Notes under the pieces: generated by a model
The model's input: the letters and a program-made list of their open reading frames with translations, nothing else
Databases searched by the model: none
What the model was told of the DNA's origin: nothing
NCBI RefSeq assembly: GCF_000699445.3
Contig: NC_067197.1
Coordinates: forward strand, 6,826,152 to 6,890,151
Source of the DNA: Schistosoma haematobium
Taxonomy: Eukaryota > Platyhelminthes > Trematoda > Strigeidida > Schistosomatidae
Direction: 5' to 3'
DNA: 64,000 nucleotides
Part shown: positions 45,131 through 56,101 of the stretch, piece by piece
How the letters are laid out: the number at the start of each line of letters is the position of its first letter
Position numbering within the stretch: the stretch's first letter is position 1
Program-made: the position numbers and the translations under genes

Positions 45131-45570
45131 ATTAAACTTTACTTGAATGAGAACTAATCCATTATGTAATTCCTATTGTTTATCCTTGAATTACTAATTT
45201 ACTGATCATTCTAAGCCTTATTTCTAAATGATCCTGTTTTATGTTGAATATCCTAATTTTTCTTTCTAATTAGGACCATCTTTTTTAAAATCAGATTAGA
45301 ACTGACTGATTAATTCATGCTTAGAGATCAAAATATTGGTTAGTTGGTTAGTTAGTTAATTAGTTCGTTCGTTAGTTGACCTGATAAGTTCATTATCATT
45401 ATTATTGGAATGGCTCACTTTCTGTATTTTTGTTTTAAAATAAAATAATAATAATTTTAATGAATATGCATTATGAAGAAGGGATTCAATAGGGAAAAGA
45501 ATCCTCATCTAAATCGGTAGTTAAACGAATGATCACAGTAACTTTCATTAATTTCGTTAAGTTTAAATAC
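45130..45570. other. AT-rich DNA with (TTAG)n tract
   Basis: (GTTA)n-like tract at 45338-45376. Nothing else recognised. Confidence 0.5.
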
Positions 45571-45576
45571 ACTTGT

Positions 45577-45870
45577 GATATGTACTACTTATATTGACAG
45601 ATATAAGTAGTATGTCGTACCAATCAGAATTGGAATGTCTGGTAGCAGATTTTTTTTAAAAAACAAACATTGAATTGAAGAGGACAGAAAGGAAAAGAGG
45701 GAGCAATTGTACTAACATATGAAGGACAACTGGAGGAAGATGTAAGAATAAGGTATTTAATGTATGGTTTTCATATTATACGAAATTACTCTGTAATTTT
45801 AGAATTAAACAATAAATTGATCTTTCCTACCTGAGTGTCCGCTCATTAAACAACACGGATTGAAAACCTA
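45577..45870 (-). repeat. Family E repeat with the clearest palindrome
   Basis: Palindrome 45583-45612 (tactacttat ... ataagtagta) with a short loop. The body contains 'ggaaaagagggagcaattgt' and 'aggtatttaatgtatggttt'. Confidence 0.75.
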
Positions 45871-46135
45871 GTACTGGTCAATTATCTATAGTGTCTATTA
45901 AAATTAACTGATCTAATTGTGTTGTAGTTTAAGTGACTTGAGTTGTTTATGGTGTAGTGGTGAATAACATGTCCAAAATTACCTTAATAACTTATCAGCA
46001 TTTGATGCTTTACTTATATTGTAACTACAGTCCTCCAACGAATACTTAGAACTAGAAAACAATACAGTTTTTTTCACAGTTCAAAGTAAGGATACAACTC
46101 AATGGATACAATACAGATGGAAATTTTATTGACTC

Positions 46136-46560
46136 CCAAATGCCCTGGTACGGTCTAGAGTGGGGAGAGTCCGCTCTCCCTCTCCAAATGCTCTCACACA
46201 GCCACGCGTATATAGCCTCTGCCAGGGAAGTCCTACTCACTGCCTTCTCGTGGCGGGGGTGTTGTTTACGAAACTGAGAGGATTTCAAACCAGTGGTGCA
46301 CATGGGCTCCAATATCCTTCGGGAACAAATGGCGTATGAACCAATCGTTGGTCACCGGCTTCCATGGGGCTGCATCTCCATACGATGTTCCACTGCCTTG
46401 TGGATCAAAGGCTCGTGGAGTGGCTTCCTAAGAAAACCATCTACTTTGGTTTGGGCACTTGGCCAGTATCACAGCCCTCACACATATCGAATGGGATTTG
46501 TGTGGTGCATATGTATTTGGTGCCTCCTTGTACCAATATCTATATGTTAAAATAAAATAA
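46136..46560 (+). repeat. Family D with internal deletion
   Basis: 5' end 'atgccctggtacggtctaga', then a jump at ~46282 from 'actgagagga' straight to 'caaaccagtggtgcac', then the normal 3' half to 'gttaaaataaaataaa'. About 90 bases of the consensus are missing. Overlapping short frames on both strands are shadows. Confidence 0.8.
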
Positions 46561-46719
46561 AAAATACGTAATTCATAACCGAAAATACACACAAACGAAT
46601 ATGTATCATTGTTATATGACACTTGATGATTACTTAAACCGTCACATTAAGAATGAAATATACACAGGGATACTCTAAAAATACTTACTGAATCAAATTC
46701 ACACTGGAATTGTAGTAAT

Positions 46720-47075
46720 TTTAATGGTTTAATTCACGAGTCAATCCAAGCTTTACCACTATTGAAAACCTGAAAGTAATGAAAGGTCGTTTCGTCCTAG
46801 TATGGGATTCCTCAGAAGTGAATGTGTACAACCCCACACATTGAACTCGAACCTAAGACCTTCGGTTTCACGAGCAAACACTTAAGTTCTAGACCACTGA
46901 GCCAGCATCCAACGGTGTTAATGTCTAACTTCAATCGATTCATGATCTTGAGCAGCCCTTCATCGATTGTCTTTGGTGGTTAACTGTCTCTTTGCAACAC
47001 GGATTGAACTCCACTGACCACAGCCAGTGCTTCCAGGTTTTCTAGCTTAGATCGAATCATAAATTCAACTATTAG
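46720..47075 (-). repeat. Family B retroposon with flanking plus tail
   Basis: Minus tail, hammerhead (sense CTGAGGAA), head ('ttctagaccactgagccagc'), upstream segment, then a short plus-sense tail at 47020-47070. Core lost. Confidence 0.75.
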
Positions 47076-47079
47076 GATG

Positions 47080-47620
47080 AATATTCTTTAATTACTTTTT
47101 TTATAAATTATGCGTTTATGAATCCCCATATATACTGTATTTTAATAACTGATATCAGATATGTACAACAAAAGCTGGATTGCTTGAATTAAACTATCGG
47201 AATTGAGAAAAAAGAAACTATTTTGAAGATTATTACTGACTGTAGTGTTTCAACATTTCATGTACAGCTTTTTAAGACAATTCATAGACCACAGAATAAA
47301 GCAAACCTGTTTGCATTGTCCTCATCGTAATGAATTTCAAATCGATTACAGTTTCAATACTGATCATACATACGATTAGGTCATATAAAGAGGGTTAAGA
47401 AAAATAAACGACTTTAATACAGTAAATTATAGTCTGTAAGTGAATATAATACAGGAATTATTATGATAATAGTCGTATTAATGTTATAAATGTTTCATGG
47501 GAAGGGGGAGGATAAAGACAAGTTGGTTAATGAGATCTTTTAAGATTTAATAATAGATTAATACTTGGTATAACCGATTTGTTTAAGAAGTGAATTACTT
47601 TAATTTAACGTATTTAGCAA
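47080..47620. other. AT-rich DNA, nothing recognised
   Basis: No gene or repeat-family match seen. Confidence 0.5.
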
Positions 47621-47624
47621 AGTT

Positions 47625-47730
47625 TCTCTTTACAGAATGTGGTTGATAACCCCATGTCTAGCCCTCTTACTTTATCCAGGATTAAGATCAACAATAACCT
47701 TAGAAAGACTATAGATAGAGTTGAATCAAA
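47625..47730 (+). repeat. Repeat G fragment
   Basis: 'ggttgataaccccatgtcta' onwards matches 'gggttgctaaccccatatcc' at 49011 in order. Probably a fragment of the 5' region of a retroelement. Confidence 0.5.
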
Positions 47731-47764
47731 CACAATAAACAGAAAGAGTATAACATATTTTAAA

Positions 47765-47970
47765 TATATAAAGTTGGTATCAGAAGGAGTTTTTGTGGAG
47801 ACTGTAGTGATTTCCTTAGTTGAGATCATGAGTTAATTGAAGCAAGACCACCATGGAAAACCTGAAATCACTGGACGGCCGTTTCGTCCTATTGTGAAAC
47901 TCCTCAGCAATGCACATCCACGACCTCGCCCAGCGGGATTCGAACTCAGGACCTATCAGTCTTTGATTTT
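47765..47970 (-). repeat. Family B retroposon (minus) with good hammerhead
   Basis: Tail, hammerhead and head ('gcgggattcgaactcaggac') in reverse sense. Truncated within the tRNA-like head. Young-looking compared with most copies. Confidence 0.85.
47868..47913 (-). ncRNA. Hammerhead ribozyme (family B), intact core
   Basis: In sense: GCATTG, CTGAGGAG, a TTTC.../GGAC stem II, CGAAA, GTC, CAGTGA. Five of six stem I positions pair, one as U-G. Stem III is A-U/C-G with a GGCC loop. Stem II keeps G-C and U-A next to the core, followed by a U-G wobble. Confidence 0.75.
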
Positions 47971-48111
47971 TATTCAACTGTTCCCACTCAACTATGCTAA
48001 TTAAAGAGGTGTAATCATTGAGCCTATAAATAATGACAAAAAATAACTTTGTCCCCTTTATATATGGCGCGTAATAAACTTTAAATGATTTAGAATGATT
48101 AAAACAATTAC

Positions 48112-48140
48112 CTACCTACCTACCTAACTAACTAACTAAC
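48112..48140. repeat. (CCTA/ACTA)n simple repeat
   Basis: Tetranucleotide tract switching from CTAC to CTAA units. Confidence 0.85.
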
Positions 48141-48241
48141 AATAATCACTATTGAATAAAACAATCATGAGTCAACATTAATTACCTTGGTAATAAAACA
48201 AAATGATCATAAATTGGAATACATTCTATACCCTTTCAGTG

Positions 48242-48244
<3 letters not shown>

Positions 48245-48310
<66 letters not shown>
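48245..48310. repeat. (ATT)n microsatellite
   Basis: About 21 uninterrupted trinucleotide units. Confidence 0.95.
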
Positions 48311-48312
<2 letters not shown>

Positions 48313-48684
48313 TAAATGAATAATCATAAATAATCAACATATTCAATGGACAAGTGAATAAGTCATTGAAATGAATGGCTACAGAAATGAAGGATGGATG
48401 GATGATACTACTTAAATGTCATTTTGAAAAAGAAATAAACGTAAATAAATCAACAAATGAGAATATTCTCAATAAATTATATTCGAAAAACAAAAACAAT
48501 TATCATCCTGATTTGCTTTTTTTCTTTTTCTTTTTCTTCTTCTTATTAGTACTATCATTTCTTGTTGATTTCAATGAAGACACAAATGTTTTGGTTCAGT
48601 TTTAAAATGATAATTTAAATAGGATTGAATCCGATTGGCTTATAGTAAATATGTATTAGGATATCAGAGGATGTTTATCACTTA

Positions 48685-48825
48685 CTTACGCTGTTATTCC
48701 CAATGGAGCATAGGCTCCCAACAAGCATTCTCCAACCCATTCTGTCCTGGGCTTTTCTTTCTAGTTCTATCCAATTATTGTTCATTCTTCTCATGTCTGT
48801 CTTTATGAGTATTCCATTTACCTAA
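48685..48825 (-). pseudogene. LINE-B 3' end fragment
   Basis: Reversed (TAAG)n then 'tcccaatggagcataggctc' and the complement of the basic C-terminal tail. Stops near 48825, shortly before repeat G. Confidence 0.7.
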
Positions 48826-48839
48826 ATTAATGGTTGTTC

Positions 48840-49110
48840 TGGTTGTTAGATGGGGCATCAACCTCGTGACTTCCGAAGGAAATCGGCTTTCACTATGAGA
48901 CGTCATAACTCTTCTAAATGAAGACCTTCTAACTCTCAGAGTAGAGTTTAAATAGTTCGAATTAGTTTTTCTGGTTAGTGTTTTTCAGTGAGTTAGTTTT
49001 CTACGGGATAGGGTTGCTAACCCCATATCCAACCCCTCTCCTTTATCTGGGCTTGAGACCGTTGGTAGTCCCAGGGAGGCTCCAGACGGAGTTAGAGGAT
49101 GTTTATAGAG
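48840..49110 (+). repeat. Repeat G, longer copy
   Basis: GC-richer stretch with 'ggatagggttgctaacccca' and 'ctccagacggagttagagg'. Shares its core with 47625-47730. Possibly the 5' untranslated part of a LINE or Penelope-like element. Confidence 0.45.
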
Positions 49111-50510
49111 ATTGTTAAATCTAAAGACAGTTTTCATTATAGAATGTTATCATTTAGAAAGGTATTAGAAATTACAAATCATATGATAGATATTTTGTCT
49201 TTGATTGAGAATGCACATCAGTGTACACTCTGAATTATAAATTTAATTGGATTCCGAACACAAAGATCTCACAGAAATTTCAATAACTTTAAACCACTGA
49301 GTCGCTACTTAACGATTCATAATACTTCAGAGGGATGATAGTTCAGTTCTATCTTTAGTATCTCATAAGCATCCCACAAGTAACTTAGGATCTGGTACAT
49401 GTATTTAAATTGTTAAACTATGTCTACATAGTGAGATGAAATTATGTACACATGTTCCATGGTATAACTAGTATCATTTGTACTGGAGCAAATATTATTT
49501 GATGAGATCACTCGAGAAGAAAAGAAGGAGCTCATTGAATAAAAGATGCAAGATAATTTTACGGCTCAAGATATAAGGGAAGACAAATACTGGATACATC
49601 CAACTATGAATCATGTCACCCAGTTTCTCCAAATATTGGTTACGATAGTCGTGCGGATTCCAACGAAGTAATCTGAATAGATCAATATAAATCAATCCAA
49701 CGGTCAGTGTCTTCATAAACCGAGACTATCTTTATGTCTCTGGCAGCCTACTAATAAACTAGCTAACATTCGACATTAATGTAAACGGTGGTCGGGGAAA
49801 CGTAATACGTTCCCAATCACTTCAGTTCATGAACGTTCACTGCCTCATCTCTACCTAGTACCTTAAGTCTAGTTTCAACATTGCTCACAATGTTGTCCTA
49901 ACGCACAAGAATAATGTTTTTAAGGTACTGTAACCAAACGCTTATATTCTATATTTTAAAGGTCACATTTCACAGCCAAACGAACTGCTATGCAGTATAC
50001 TCGTCCGTTGGTTAACAGACAAATATTTCACTTACGCCACAAGGGATGGCAGCCGGCAGAGACTAATCCAACCTTCTGAACCGATGTTGGGGTTTTGTGA
50101 AACATAAGCTGACCGGGGCTGATGAAGCTTCCAAGAAAAGCAGATTAGTCAGCACACTCAATCTCTTCACTTCATGTCATTAGTTTAGACACTGACGCAA
50201 TCGGTTGTGAAGCAACATTCTGCATTCTGTAGAAGAGAACCTCATGATAAACATGCTTGTATTATTGTTCACAGAGATCAAACGACTGTATTTTTTAGTC
50301 TCTTCACCAAACAAAATTTTACTATCTGTGTGTTTTTAATCGGTTAGTGGATCTTATGTTAGAAGATCAGTTCGTGGAAAATTGGATGATAAAAACGTTG
50401 TTTATAGAAAAATATCAATGACAGAGTTGAATAGAATTGATGAAGGTCAGCGATCTTGACAAATACCCATTGGTGTTATTATTCCTGATGACCGTTTGGT
50501 ATCAGTTCTA
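49110..50510. other. 1.4 kb without recognised features
   Basis: Includes a GC-richer section at about 49745-50260. The 73-codon minus frame at 49495-49716 has aromatic-rich sequence and no known motif. No family match was seen in this window, so this is one of few low-repeat stretches. 49285-49320 has a faint family B head ('aaccactgagtcgctactta'). Confidence 0.45.
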
Positions 50511-50514
50511 ACTC

Positions 50515-50795
50515 AGTCACTATTATCAGTATAGGCTTGTGGAGGTTGTTGAGACTCATTGAAATTATGAACCGATCAATGTTAGACATTAACAATGTTT
50601 GATACCTGTTCAGTGGTCTGGAACCTAAGCATTTGTGCGTCATACGAAAGATCATGGGTAGAATTCCCTCGTTTCTAGTCGTGAATGCTCACTACTGAAG
50701 AGTCCCATACTTGAAGAGCACGACCATCCAGTGCTTCCACATTTTCATTTTTGGTTCAACATTGATCATTTCACGATTTCAATCAAGCTCAATCA
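50515..50795 (+). repeat. Family B retroposon with damaged hammerhead
   Basis: Head 'gttcagtggtctggaaccta', CTGAAGAG intact, second box GAAGAGC, so no GAAA. Both ends of the copy end in 'gagatcatgaaccgat'-type sequence, hinting at an inverted tail on the left. Confidence 0.7.
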
Positions 50796-51080
50796 GTATT
50801 ATTTGGGTAGAAAGTATTCACAAGGTTTAAGTGTATCAATGGTACTTCTCTCGATGACAGACACCTGTCGATAAATAGAATTGAATGCCACTTTAAAGTT
50901 GAAGTATTAACATTCATTTTTCCATGCAAATTACAATGTTTATGTACATTCTTTGTAAAAAAGAGAGTAATATCAGTAACTTGTATAGTCATGTTGACAG
51001 TAGTTTATGTTATTATTATTATTACTATTATCAATCATCATTTGTTTGTTGAAAAAACAACAATCCCATTTGAAACATCT

Positions 51081-51891
51081 TAGAAGGGGAATTTCAATAA
51101 AAGGCAACTCTTCTCTCTCTCTGAATTCAATTAACCTGATGAGTGAATTCTATTATTGAATGAACTAAACTTATAAGACACTTTCAGTTTCTCATCACTA
51201 TATAGAAAGCATCGTTATAATGTTCACTGGATATAGTTCATGAAAGATAAACAGTTAATTGATTTAACTGATTACATAACAGTAATAACCTAAAACAAAA
51301 CAAAACAGAAAAACTTATTACAATCATGATAGTGATCATGTTTAACATTTTAACTCAACTAGAATGAAGAAAATATCTAAACATGTGAATAATTCCCATT
51401 TACAACAAACATAAGGAGGAAATACAACTAGAAGATGATTGACGGAAATCACTAACATCAATTCATATTTATCATACATACACATTATTCTCCATTTCGA
51501 TCATTTTCTTTATTCCCCTTTTCTTTGTTCAATGCTTCATCATCAAGATAACTTCGTTTCATTCCATTAATTCCATTATGTTTGTTCTATTTCCTCATGG
51601 CTAATTGTCATTATTATTCTTTATTTTAATGTGAGTCAACATAATGCGAAACTTTCCTTTTAATTAAGACATATCATTAATGGCTTCACTGTTATTATTA
51701 TTATTATTATCATTAGCATTATTATTATAATTACTGGAACTATAAATGTTATTAGCATAATGATGTTATTTCACTCGGTTCTTTGAACACACTATTAATT
51801 TGATTATTTCTCTTCACTTTTCTTCTTACCTCCATTTACACAATCATTTTGGATGTCGGCTCAGTGATTTATGATTAAGCGCTCGAGCGCG
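51081..51891. repeat. Left arm of 811-bp near-identical inverted repeat
   Basis: Position x matches the complement of position 115081 minus x, without gaps, from 51081 to 51891 against 63190-64000. Reading line by line I found a single mismatch (near 51411). Microsatellites inside the arm agree in length. Identity falls sharply at 51892, inside a family B head. The right arm may continue beyond the window. Confidence 0.97.
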
Positions 51892-52065
51892 TGGCTGATA
51901 GACCCTAGGTTGGAATCTTGCGAGTCGGCATCGTTGAAGAGTCCCATAGTAGGACGAAACGGCTGTCCAGTGCCTCTAGGTTTTCTATGATGGTCTAGCT
52001 CCAATTGACTCGTGATTTCAACCATTAAAATTACTATAATACCTACAAATCCTTTCTGATAACAA
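51850..52065 (+). repeat. Family B retroposon spanning an inverted-repeat breakpoint
   Basis: Head begins 'gatgtcggctcagtgattta'. Its first ~40 bases belong to the near-identical arm; the rest (B-box 'aggttggaatc', hammerhead, tail) differs from the partner copy at the other arm. Ribozyme has C3 to T (51934), with CGAAA and GTC intact. Confidence 0.85.
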
Positions 52066-52810
52066 TCATTTTCATCAATCAAAAGAGGTAGAAATATATA
52101 CCTATGTAGTGAGTAGAGTTCAGTCAAGATGAAGTATTTCGTATTATCACTAAGTCAAAGTGAATCTAATATGGTTTGATAATCACTGCATTGTTGATAT
52201 GTATCTGACTACTGTTATATACAATAAGTGGTCAACTACATCTTAGTTTTATTTTTTACTATCATGAATAATTTTTGTGACTTGAAATGTTTACACATTC
52301 TAGTGGTGTCGTCTGGAGAGAAAATTAAGGTTTGCAAAGTTTTAGAGATACTAATCGTAGGTCTCGAAAAGTCGAGAATGATCTTGATGGTCTGATAATC
52401 ATATACGAACATGAAAGAATAGGTTTTAAATGTATTTAAGCCTTACTGCCGGATAACCGATTTCACTAATCTTGATGGCTGCTTTTTAGCGTTTTCTGGA
52501 ATCACTGTCATTGGGACGTTTTATTATATACCACTATGGCAATACTATTGAGTCTGACTGTCATATAAGCAGGATAGGCCAAAAACGGCTTATTCGTGCT
52601 ATTTATAGTTGATTAACGAGATCATTAATCGGCAATCGAATGATAATAATGCAATGCGAATGGTCCATCATATTTCTTGGTACTTATGTAGTTGCGACAC
52701 AGAATTGAGCTGTGCTATTCAGGTCCTGCAGAAGCCTGGATGGTGTCTGGTTCTCTTGAAAACCGGCATAAAATTTCCTTTTTTTCAGGGTTTATTTATA
52801 ATTCTGAATA
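52065..52810. other. Unassigned DNA upstream of the rRNA fragment
   Basis: 52440-52810 is less AT-rich than its surroundings and might be external transcribed spacer carried with the 18S fragment, but nothing in the sequence proves this. Confidence 0.3.
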
Positions 52811-52980
52811 AACCGGCTGATCCTGCCATTAGTCATCTTCTTATCTCAGAGATTAATCCATGTACGTATAAGTGCATACCTTAAAACGGTGAAATTGCAA
52901 ATGGCTCATTGAATTAACAACGGTTCGTTAGATCTTAAACGTTACATAAATATCTGTAGTAATAGGAGCGCTAATGAATT
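52811..52980 (+). pseudogene. 18S rRNA 5'-end fragment (pseudogene)
   Basis: Starts 'aaccggctgatcctgcc', matching the universal small-subunit 5' end (AACCTGGTTGATCCTGCC). It continues with recognisable blocks in order: 'gtcat', 'ttatctcagagattaa', 'ccatgtacg', 'taaaacggtgaaat', 'aatggctcatt', 'tctgtagtaat' and 'gctaat'. About 170 nt of helices 1-7 are present, then similarity ends. Changes within near-invariant positions argue for a pseudogene rather than an active rDNA unit. The 91-codon frame here is a shadow. Confidence 0.9.
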
Positions 52981-53034
52981 GAAATTGTCATTCGTGTTAC
53001 AGTTTATATATTATTTGAATTGTTATGAACAAAA

Positions 53035-53165
53035 CCAGATGGATGTTGGGTTACAGTGGAATCCAGGAAACGCGTTTCAAACTACTTAGGATTCGTCCAC
53101 TAGATGTACATTCATCCCAATGTTGATGTCGAAATCATAACGTTTAGCTTAAAGGATTCGAAGAG
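53035..53165 (-). repeat. Family A (Sm-alpha) fragment
   Basis: 'ggttacagtggaatccagga', 'aacgcgtttcaaactactta', 'ctagatgtacattcatccca' in reverse sense. The GAAA-to-stem II part is scrambled; no working core. Confidence 0.65.
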
Positions 53166-53405
53166 TTATCTACTAAATTACTGACTAAAAATGACCACTG
53201 GTTTGCATAACATGGATGGAGTCTTATTATCTAACAATAAGTGTTTGAATCTTCGCGTTGAAAATGGTAAGGATTGATTTTTATATCAGCTTCTTTCAGC
53301 AGACGTGGTTCTAGACAGATACCGAGAAATATCAGGGCAGCCTGCTAAATACCTCCATATGTCATAAGTGACTGACTGAAATTTAGTTCCGTAGGGATTC
53401 CTCCG

Positions 53406-53525
53406 CTGTTAAACTCCAGGAAGCTCTAAGAAGTTCTGCAAGTCAAAGGTATTCCATCCAGTAATCTTTTCGAAAAAAATTTCAGAATCCCAACATGTAG
53501 CTTTGGATTAAACAGTCGAGTTCTT
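53406..53525 (+). mobile_element. LTR fragment (Ty3/Gypsy-like)
   Basis: 'ctccaggaagctctaagaag', 'attccatccagtaatctttt' and 'cagaatcccaacatgtagct' match the first third of the solo LTRs at 27487 and 62013. The remainder is absent. Confidence 0.7.
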
Positions 53526-54380
53526 CACATTGACAATCTCTATGTTAAAAAATTAAATTTGTTGAAGTTTACGTTCTAATTAATCTTTTTGACCAACTGT
53601 AATGTTAAACAGTCGAATGAAGTTAATAGAGAGATTTGTTTGACTTGAGTTTTTTTTAGTAGATAGTCGGTAGAAAAGTATATTTTTAATATTGAGGAAA
53701 CTAAATCATCCAGCTGGAGTTGTATATGCATTAACTAGTGTCACATTCATAAACTTTATTACTGTGGTATTCAGAATAGTAGAAGTTGCTGACACTAGCG
53801 AAAAACTAAATAGTGACCATTGTCTTGTTTGTGTAGACTTCAAAGTAATTTAAATCGAACTGGTTTCCTTCAGTCATTTAATATAGAAAAACTGCACACA
53901 AATTATTGAGCTAATCTAATTATTGGGCATGTTATGAACTGATTCGAAGAATTCCATCAACGCTAAGGGGGGGGGTCAAATATGATTGTTTATAGATTCA
54001 GGTCAGTATACTACTTAACAATTATTTAAGTAGGTACAAATGTTTATATACATTTAGCAAGAAAACAAGAAGTTGAATAGTCTAGCACTAACATGGTTAA
54101 TGCTTTGAAAAGGTAGTCACTTTAGATTCTGTCGATTCTTGTGATTATTTTACCTTCCGAATCGGATTTTATACTGTTAACTGAAGCATTATATCTGTTC
54201 GTCTATTAGATCTTTCCCTTAAGATTGTATTATTTAGATCAAAAATATTCACAAGTAGATTGGATACCTAGTTTTTGTTGTTGTTATTGAAAATCTCTGT
54301 ATCAATATTTGTATAACTTATATCATCTTTTATGTTTACAATGACATAATCACTTACTTTCATTATTTCATGATTTCATT
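53525..54380. other. AT-rich DNA, nothing recognised
   Basis: No gene or family match was seen; a G8 run lies near 53966. Confidence 0.5.
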
Positions 54381-54384
54381 CTTC

Positions 54385-54640
54385 AGAGGGTGGAGAAGAT
54401 TTGTAGCTCCGGTAGTTGATTTTGATGATGTTTTGTTCGCTGAGCTGGATGGTTTGGTCGTGGAGTTTTCATCATCAACAAGGTCAACGAGAACTAATCA
54501 ACATCGAGGTGTACAAGACAAGCTGTGAACTACATATGGAGCAATTTGAAGTTTGTGCTGATAATATTGTTCAGAGTAACGATGAAAGATCCATGACCAA
54601 ACGACCCAGCTCAGAGAACAAAACTTCATCAAAAAAAAAC
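54385..54640. repeat. Family C foldback element, both arms
   Basis: Left arm (about 54415-54476, 'gatgttttgttcgctgagct' ... 'gtcgtggagttttcatc') and right arm (54575-54634, 'gatgaaagatccatgaccaa' ... 'agagaacaaaacttcatc') are inverted. The ~100 base loop contains 'gtacaagacaagctgtgaac' shared with the 14160 copy. The 115-codon frame crossing it is repeat-derived. Confidence 0.75.
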
Positions 54641-54804
54641 AAAAGATTTCATTCTTCAATATACTCACATGCCTTGAATAGACTACATCATTATAACCAT
54701 TACTTTCAGGTAATTATGGTTAGTATGTTAGTCATTTGTGTATGTTTCCATAATTGTATGTAGAAAAAAACTTCTAATCCACTGTTTTTCTACAATATAA
54801 TCAC

Positions 54805-55010
54805 CATTCGATGCCGGCTCAGTGGTCCAGTAGGTTAAGCATTCACGCGTGAGACCGAAAGCCCTGTGTTTGAATCCCGCCAGCGGGATCGTGGATGCGC
54901 ACTGCTGAAGAGTCCCACAGTAGGACGAAACGGCCGTCCAGTGCTTACAGGTTTCCAAATGTGGTGGTCTACCATCAATCGGTTCATGGTCTCAATCAAA
55001 AATATAATTA
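54805..55010 (+). repeat. Family B retroposon, best-preserved copy
   Basis: Head with A-box-like 'cggctcagtggtccagtagg', B-box-like 'gtttgaatccc', then hammerhead and a tail of the 'atcaatcggttcatggtctc' subtype. The upstream segment is missing. All ribozyme parts are intact. Confidence 0.9.
54899..54944 (+). ncRNA. Hammerhead ribozyme (family B), fully intact
   Basis: Stem I GCACTG (54899-54904) with CAGTGC (54939-54944), perfect. CTGAAGAG (54905-54912), stem II GTCC/GGAC, CGAAA, stem III A-U/C-G with a GGCC loop, GTC triplet (54936-54938). N7 is A, which hammerheads accept. Cleavage is expected after 54938 in a + strand transcript. Confidence 0.9.
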
Positions 55011-56100
55011 TGTCTGTTAACAAAAATGTAATGAATGTAGGTATCTTGCTTGAAAAGAAAAAGCATTCGATTTGTAGCATACCCCATATATGATTAGAAA
55101 ATTTATGGGAGTTTTTGGAATAATATAAGAACAACTTAAATCTGTAACCCTTTTCATTTGTTTTTCATTATTCGAGATTATCAGGCTGATAGTGTTTTAC
55201 AAACAGTTGACATTTATGCATATGATCATTTTAACGTTAGAAATCTATTTATTGTAAACATTATTATTTCTTAATTGATTGATTAGAGGTGGTTGGTAAG
55301 AAAATCTAAAGTAAAGCTTTGTGGTAGTTGATATTCAACAAGAAAATTTAGTTATAATCTCGGAGAAACTGGGTGCTCCTAAATAAATTCGAATAAGTAT
55401 CATTGGAGCTCCATAGTTTGTAACATTATCACTAAGCTATTTGAACTATAACTGATCTGTTTTAGGACTGCAATCCTTAACTTATATAGTTCACCATATT
55501 CTGTCACTTATAGAAACAGAATAAGTTGTTTGAAAGTAATTTGGTTGTTGCAATTTTGAAAAATCATAGATTTGATCTTGTATTGAGTTATAATGAACAC
55601 TTTTGAAGAGTTTCAAGCTAACGCAGAATAGATGTCCAATGTGTTCTTTGAATTTCAGATGCCCTTCAGTTAATATTAGTCAGTGAAGGAAATAAAATAT
55701 AATGTGAACTGATCCTTATCAACTACATGGCCGAAAAGATAAATTAGTGTAGAGAATAGAAATTAGTGTTAATTTTCAATACATACATTGTAGGTCGAAG
55801 AATTGAACAAAAATTGATTAGATTCAATATAAACAGATTGAAATGTATATTGACACAACTTTGAATAGATGTTTTAGAAGAAGAGACACAAAGGTCAAAT
55901 AAAACATTTGGACAAAAAATTACCAACTACGTTCTCTTGAAAACAAGTTGGAATTTCATAGTAACAGAAACTAGTTATATCTGTAATATGAAAGAAAGAG
56001 AGTCATGATTTTTTTAATCATTACTAAAAGTTTGAATCACCTCAGTTAAATCCTAATGTGAATACTAACACTAGAATCTGAGTACTGTTATAACTTGTCG
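55010..56100. other. 1.1 kb AT-rich DNA, nothing recognised
   Basis: No family match or gene signal was seen. Confidence 0.5.
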
Positions 56101-56101
56101 T

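Noticed and set aside
48112..48310. Tandem tracts as a possible CRISPR or satellite array
   Set aside because: They are plain tetra- and trinucleotide microsatellites without spacers.
49495..49716. 73-codon minus-strand frame as a membrane protein gene
   Set aside because: Hydrophobic content is what T-rich DNA yields; no start context, homology or neighbouring exon supports it.
52609..52884. 91-codon frame across the rRNA region
   Set aside because: It runs through 18S-like sequence and has no protein similarity that I recognise.
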